In this document: positions 39,636-42,668 of the stretch, piece by piece
Numbering within the stretch: the first letter of the stretch is position 1
How the letters are laid out: every line of letters begins with the position of its first letter
DNA from: CAZQKE01 sp964593865
GTDB lineage: Bacteria; Chloroflexota; Anaerolineae; JAAYZQ01
Direction of reading: 5' to 3'
Assembly (NCBI GenBank): GCA_964593865.1
Contig: CAZQKE010000036.1
Location: 1 to 42,668 of the forward strand
DNA: 42,668 nucleotides
The notes under the pieces: generated by a model
Databases searched by the model: none
The model's input: only the letters and a program-made list of their open reading frames with translations
Told to the model about the DNA's origin: nothing
Program-made: the position numbers and the translations under genes

Positions 39636-42272
39636 TTACTTTTCGGATTTTCCGGGAGCCAGTTTGAAGAACCCGGCAGCAATGGCGACCGCCACGGCAA
39701 AGATGACGGCGACCAATGCCACGATGAGGGCGATGGCGGTGATGGGCGAAGGGGGAGGCGGGGCTTCCGCTTGGGCCTGGGCGACCACGGCCGTCGCCTC
39801 GGCGGCAGCGGCTTCACTCCTAGCCTGTCTCGCCTCTTCCTGAGCGGCTTCCACTTCTGCCTGGGCGGTGGCAGCCGCTTCCTCGGCGGCGGCTTTGGCA
39901 GCTTCGGCTTCCTTCAGGGCTGCCTCTGCCTCTTCGGCAGCCTGTTGGGCTGCGGCCAGCTCCTCCGGGCTAACGCCGGTGGGAATCTCCACCGACCCCT
40001 CGGCGGCAACGGCGTCCAGGATGACCTGGTTCATGGTCTTGATGTGCTCATCGGTGGAGGCCACTTTGCCGTATTTGGCGATGACGCCGTCGGTCCAGAA
40101 GGCGGGGGTTGCCATGTTCTGGTGGCAGCCCATGCAGACGCCGGTACGCTCTATGCGGGTGCGTTCGTCGTTGTTCAGCGGGCGGGAAAGGGGCCAGTGG
40201 GAACCGACGGTCATCAGCTGCTTGCCGTCGCGGGTGACGATTTGGCTCCAGTCGTACTTCAGGTCGGGGATGGCCTGGATCTGGACTTGGACGTTTTCGG
40301 CCAGGAGGTTGCCTTCGGCGTCCTCCAGGGCGGCGTACATCGGCTGGCTGTAGCCGGTCTGGTAGCGACCGCCCTCAATGCCGTAGCCCAGGGTCTTGGG
40401 GTTGGAGTGGCAGCTCTCGCAGGTGCGGGCTTTGCGCCCGGAGGAGTGCGGTTGCACCGGGGCCATATCCATTCCCAACTGGCCTTCGGGTCCGGCGCCT
40501 TCGGTGTTGGGCGGGGTGCGACCGATCTTGTTGTGGACCACGGCGTTGCCGTCGGGACCGATGACGGTGTAGACTACCTGGCAACCGGGGATCAGGGGGC
40601 TGACGCGGCCTTCGCCGTTGATGCCCAGGATCGGTTCCTCCCAGCGCAGGTAGGAGCGGCCCTCTTTGACCTCGCCCGGCGATTTGACCATGCCATGGGT
40701 TCCATCGGGGTTCTTGGCGTTGCCGGAAGCCACCCAGTCGGTTCCCTCTTTGCCCTCGCCGTAGGTGATCTTGACGTGGCAGCCGTAGCACTGGGGCGCC
40801 CAATCGGAGTGGCAGGCGTAGCATTCCAGTTTATCCATGTGCTTGGAGATGCTCTTCATGGCAACTTCGGCATCCATATTCTTCCAACCGTTGGTCAGGT
40901 TCAGGTTCTTGAGGACGGGGACTTTGAATTCCTGGCCGCCGACGGTGTGGACGATGACATCGTTGCCCCGGCGCACTACGTTGCCGAAGGGGTTGCCCCG
41001 TGTGGTCAGCAGGTAGCCGTCCTCAACGTCATAGATCGTGCCAAAGGTTTGATAGTCGTTCAGCTCCGTTGCGACTCCACGAGGGGTATCGGGCAGGTCC
41101 TCGGCGAACTCTTCGCCATAGCCCAAAGGCAGCTCCCAGGGGTATTTGTCCGGCGTGCCGTGGCAGTCGGAACATTCTATCTCCACCTGGGCCAGGGTTG
41201 TGCCAAAGATGGTTCCGTCGCCGTGCATCTCCAAGCCCGTGTGGCAGTCTTGGCACAGCATCCGACCGGTGGGGTTTTCGGGGCGGCTTTCCATCTCAAA
41301 GTGCAGGTCGGTTTTCATAAAGAGGTACTTTTTGGTGTGCAGCGGCGGTTGGGTGTTCCCTTGTGCGTCAAAAGGCGTGCCGTAGGGGAACTCCATGAAC
41401 CCCTGGTAGGTTGTGCCGATGCGCTTGCCCCGGTTATGGCAAGAGTTGCAGGTTTCCACAGGGAGGCCCATGCCGCTCTCGCGGGTGCCAAAGATGGTGT
41501 GCTTGAGCAGGTGCGGCGCTTCATCTTTGGGGATGGTGGGATCGTTGCCCTCGTAGTAGCCTTCGTTGCTGTAGGGGATGTGGCAGGCAGAGCAGCCCAT
41601 GCCGCGCCAATCGCCCCGCTTGCTGCGGCCTTTGACCCCCACGTGGCAGCGTTGGCAATCGTGCTGCTGGTAGGTGATGCCCGCCAGCTTGGGATCGGCC
41701 AGGATTTCCTCCACGGTGGGAGAAGGCAGTTTTTCCAGCGATTGGGGGAAGACATCGGGGAACTTGGCCATCAGGTTTTCCATATAGTCTTTGTAGGCAT
41801 CGGTCCCCATGGCCGGCGTTCTGCCGTCCGGGTCGTCTACGTCATAGTTGCCCCACTTGACGGCGTAACTGTCGGGGATGCCCCAAGCCCAGGTGTTGCC
41901 CTGGATCTTGCCTGCTTCGGTGTTCATCAGGGCGCGCTCCAGGGCATAGGGGTATCCTTCGTGGCATCCCGATTGACCGCAGGTGTTCTCGGCGATCCAG
42001 ATGCTACCGGGATCGGGATAGAATGTGCCGCCGTGGGCAACGTCCTTATCGGTGGCGGTCCCATCGCCACCGTGACAGACGGTGCACCCCCCCAGCGACT
42101 GGATGGAGAGGAACATCGCACTGTTCGGATCGCGGATGTCCTCGATTCCTTCGTGGCAGCCTGCATCGTCGCAGGTAGTGGGATCGTCGGCCCATACGGT
42201 GCTGCCCTCCATCGCTGCCGTCAGGGCGAGCAGCAAGGCCAGGGTCAGGATCATCAATAGCCACCTTTTCAC
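39636..42272 (-). CDS. membrane-anchored dodecaheme cytochrome c
   Basis: 878 residues from the GTG at 42270-42272. Signal peptide (KRWLLMILTLALLLALTAAM, cut near STVWA|DD). Twelve heme-binding motifs: ten CxxCH (CTVCH, CQRCH, CSACH, CNSCH, CQDCH, CSDCH, CYACH, CYGCH, CESCH, CMGCH) and two CX4CH (CDDAGCH, CGQSGCH). An Ala/Glu coiled coil of about 80 residues, a PPPPSP hinge and one TM helix near the C-terminus anchor it, with only a short KLAPGKSEK tail inside. It probably carries electrons at the outer face of the cell membrane; partner unknown. An in-frame ATG at 42327-42329 with an equally strong box could add 19 residues. Confidence 0.9.
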   Translation of the reverse strand: MKRWLLMILTLALLLALTAAMEGSTVWADDPTTCDDAGCHEGIEDIRDPNSAMFLSIQSLGGCTVCHGGDGTATDKDVAHGGTFYPDPGSIWIAENTCGQSGCHEGYPYALERALMNTEAGKIQGNTWAWGIPDSYAVKWGNYDVDDPDGRTPAMGTDAYKDYMENLMAKFPDVFPQSLEKLPSPTVEEILADPKLAGITYQQHDCQRCHVGVKGRSKRGDWRGMGCSACHIPYSNEGYYEGNDPTIPKDEAPHLLKHTIFGTRESGMGLPVETCNSCHNRGKRIGTTYQGFMEFPYGTPFDAQGNTQPPLHTKKYLFMKTDLHFEMESRPENPTGRMLCQDCHTGLEMHGDGTIFGTTLAQVEIECSDCHGTPDKYPWELPLGYGEEFAEDLPDTPRGVATELNDYQTFGTIYDVEDGYLLTTRGNPFGNVVRRGNDVIVHTVGGQEFKVPVLKNLNLTNGWKNMDAEVAMKSISKHMDKLECYACHSDWAPQCYGCHVKITYGEGKEGTDWVASGNAKNPDGTHGMVKSPGEVKEGRSYLRWEEPILGINGEGRVSPLIPGCQVVYTVIGPDGNAVVHNKIGRTPPNTEGAGPEGQLGMDMAPVQPHSSGRKARTCESCHSNPKTLGYGIEGGRYQTGYSQPMYAALEDAEGNLLAENVQVQIQAIPDLKYDWSQIVTRDGKQLMTVGSHWPLSRPLNNDERTRIERTGVCMGCHQNMATPAFWTDGVIAKYGKVASTDEHIKTMNQVILDAVAAEGSVEIPTGVSPEELAAAQQAAEEAEAALKEAEAAKAAAEEAAATAQAEVEAAQEEARQARSEAAAAEATAVVAQAQAEAPPPPSPITAIALIVALVAVIFAVAVAIAAGFFKLAPGKSEK

Positions 42273-42365
42273 GATGCACCTCCTTGTGTCTGTGATCGGA
42301 TTGCTTTCAGACGCCACATGTCTTTCCATAAACCACCTCCTTTTTTCACAGATGGGCCTGAACGC

Positions 42366-42408
42366 AAAAACGCCTTTCCGCGGACGAAAGATCGCCCGGA
42401 AAGGCGTT
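42366..42408 (-). terminator. intrinsic terminator in the cytochrome leader (attenuator-like)
   Basis: Minus strand: AACGCCTTTCCG (42397-42408) and CGGAAAGGCGTT (42369-42380), a perfect 12-bp stem with a 16-base loop, followed by TTTTT. It lies between the promoter and both candidate start codons. Confidence 0.8.
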
Positions 42409-42499
42409 CATCACCTCTGGCGGAATGCCGACCATCAGCATCCCAAGCGGATTCTATTGTCGGCCTTGTGGTGCCGTCATCAGCACCCGGCCTCAGTTC
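42409..42499 (-). promoter_or_regulatory. structured leader of the cytochrome gene
   Basis: About 90 bases between the transcription start and the attenuator. GGTGC-TGATGACG-GCACC and GCCGAC...GTCGGC (26-base loop) can form two hairpins, and TGCTGATG occurs in both. I could not match a c-di-GMP or cGAMP (GEMM) consensus. With the promoter and element copy E this explains the gene-free stretch 42330-42668. Confidence 0.4.
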
Positions 42500-42505
42500 G
42501 CCACC

Positions 42506-42534
42506 AGTATACCACATTTGCGCCCGGATGTCAA
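42506..42534 (-). promoter_or_regulatory. promoter of the cytochrome gene
   Basis: Minus strand: -35 TTGACA (42529-42534), 17-bp spacer, -10 TATACT (42506-42511). The leader to the GTG is about 228 bases. Confidence 0.82.
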
Positions 42535-42539
42535 CTCCC

Positions 42540-42668
42540 CGGCGGATAAATTCCGGTGGCCGGTGGTGGCAAGTCGCTCCTTTTGGGCCTGCGCCCGGCG
42601 GCGGTAGCGCAAGGTGGAGGCTTGCGTCACACGGCGAGCCTCCCGCAGGCAACGGTGGGGGCGCAGCA
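42540..42668 (+). repeat. dispersed structured element, copy E (cut by window edge)
   Basis: Plus-strand copy opening GGCGGATAAATTCC, then GGTGGCAAGTCGCTCCTTTT and GGGCCTGCGCCCGG, matching the first half of copies B and D; the CGCAAG...CTTGCG hairpin follows. The core stem would lie beyond 42668. Its orientation predicts a plus-strand gene just outside the window. Confidence 0.6.

Noticed and set aside
39771..42260. An 829-codon open frame on the plus strand opposite the cytochrome gene
   Set aside because: It is the mirror of a GC-rich gene with strong codon bias. The minus-strand frame has signal peptide, twelve heme motifs, ribosome binding site and terminator; the plus frame has none.

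Overview
The window (about 63% GC by eye) reads like a chromosomal piece of a Chloroflexota bacterium, most likely Anaerolineae-like and possibly thermophilic. The reasons are a MetFV-Hdr type C1 operon, YfhO and DUF2723 membrane glycosyltransferase-like proteins, a SufU scaffold, a PhaR-type regulator, a YkvA-type DUF1232 protein and an XPB-like winged-helix protein. The taxonomic call is inference from gene content; there is no rRNA or marker alignment behind it.

Layout. 1-8340, minus strand: one long operon, read as hdrA, mvhD, two small unknown ORFs, metV, metF, a fused hdrC-hdrB, a remnant of an Rpn-family nuclease gene, and fchA (cut by the left edge). It encodes what looks like a complete electron-bifurcating methylene-tetrahydrofolate reductase complex plus the cyclodeaminase/cyclohydrolase of the same C1 pathway. 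It starts from a good sigma-70 promoter, followed by a structured leader that ends in a perfect intrinsic terminator before hdrA. 8379-11933: an XPB-like protein and a DUF1232-MerR pair facing each other across overlapping divergent promoters, then a Crp/Fnr regulator. 11967-15844, minus: yraN, miaA, sufU and a CPA2 antiporter. 15924-20939, minus: a ChrB-like protein, a GalE-like epimerase, a methyltransferase and two glycosyltransferases, i.e. surface polysaccharide functions. 21128-22533, minus: ogt and an MscS channel. 22671-28098, plus: tRNA-Pro and tRNA-Gly, sbcC, a six-TM chemoreceptor-like protein and a DUF2723 protein. 28157-38073, plus: a clan GH-A hydrolase-like protein with a PPEEE-repeat linker, yjbQ, trpS, an MFS transporter, comEC, a small polyproline-linker protein and a YfhO protein. 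38045-39219, minus: PhaR-like regulator and DUF1997. 39636-42272, minus: a 12-heme cytochrome c with signal peptide, coiled-coil stalk and C-terminal anchor.

Two patterns cut across the genes. First, a dispersed intergenic element of about 85-205 bp occurs in at least five places (near 13.9, 16.5, 29.7, 39.3 and 42.6 kb). It carries a hairpin whose stem changes in a compensatory way between copies. Three copies end 10-25 bases before a start codon in the same orientation as the gene, and one supplies the C-terminal tail of the epimerase. Second, at four loci (hdrA, a glycosyltransferase, sbcC and the cytochrome) an intrinsic terminator stands between the only visible promoter and the ribosome binding site, a layout expected of transcription attenuation. 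Ten of the twelve promoters called here control the genes above directly or through these leaders, and all have exactly 17 bp between the -35 and -10 boxes.
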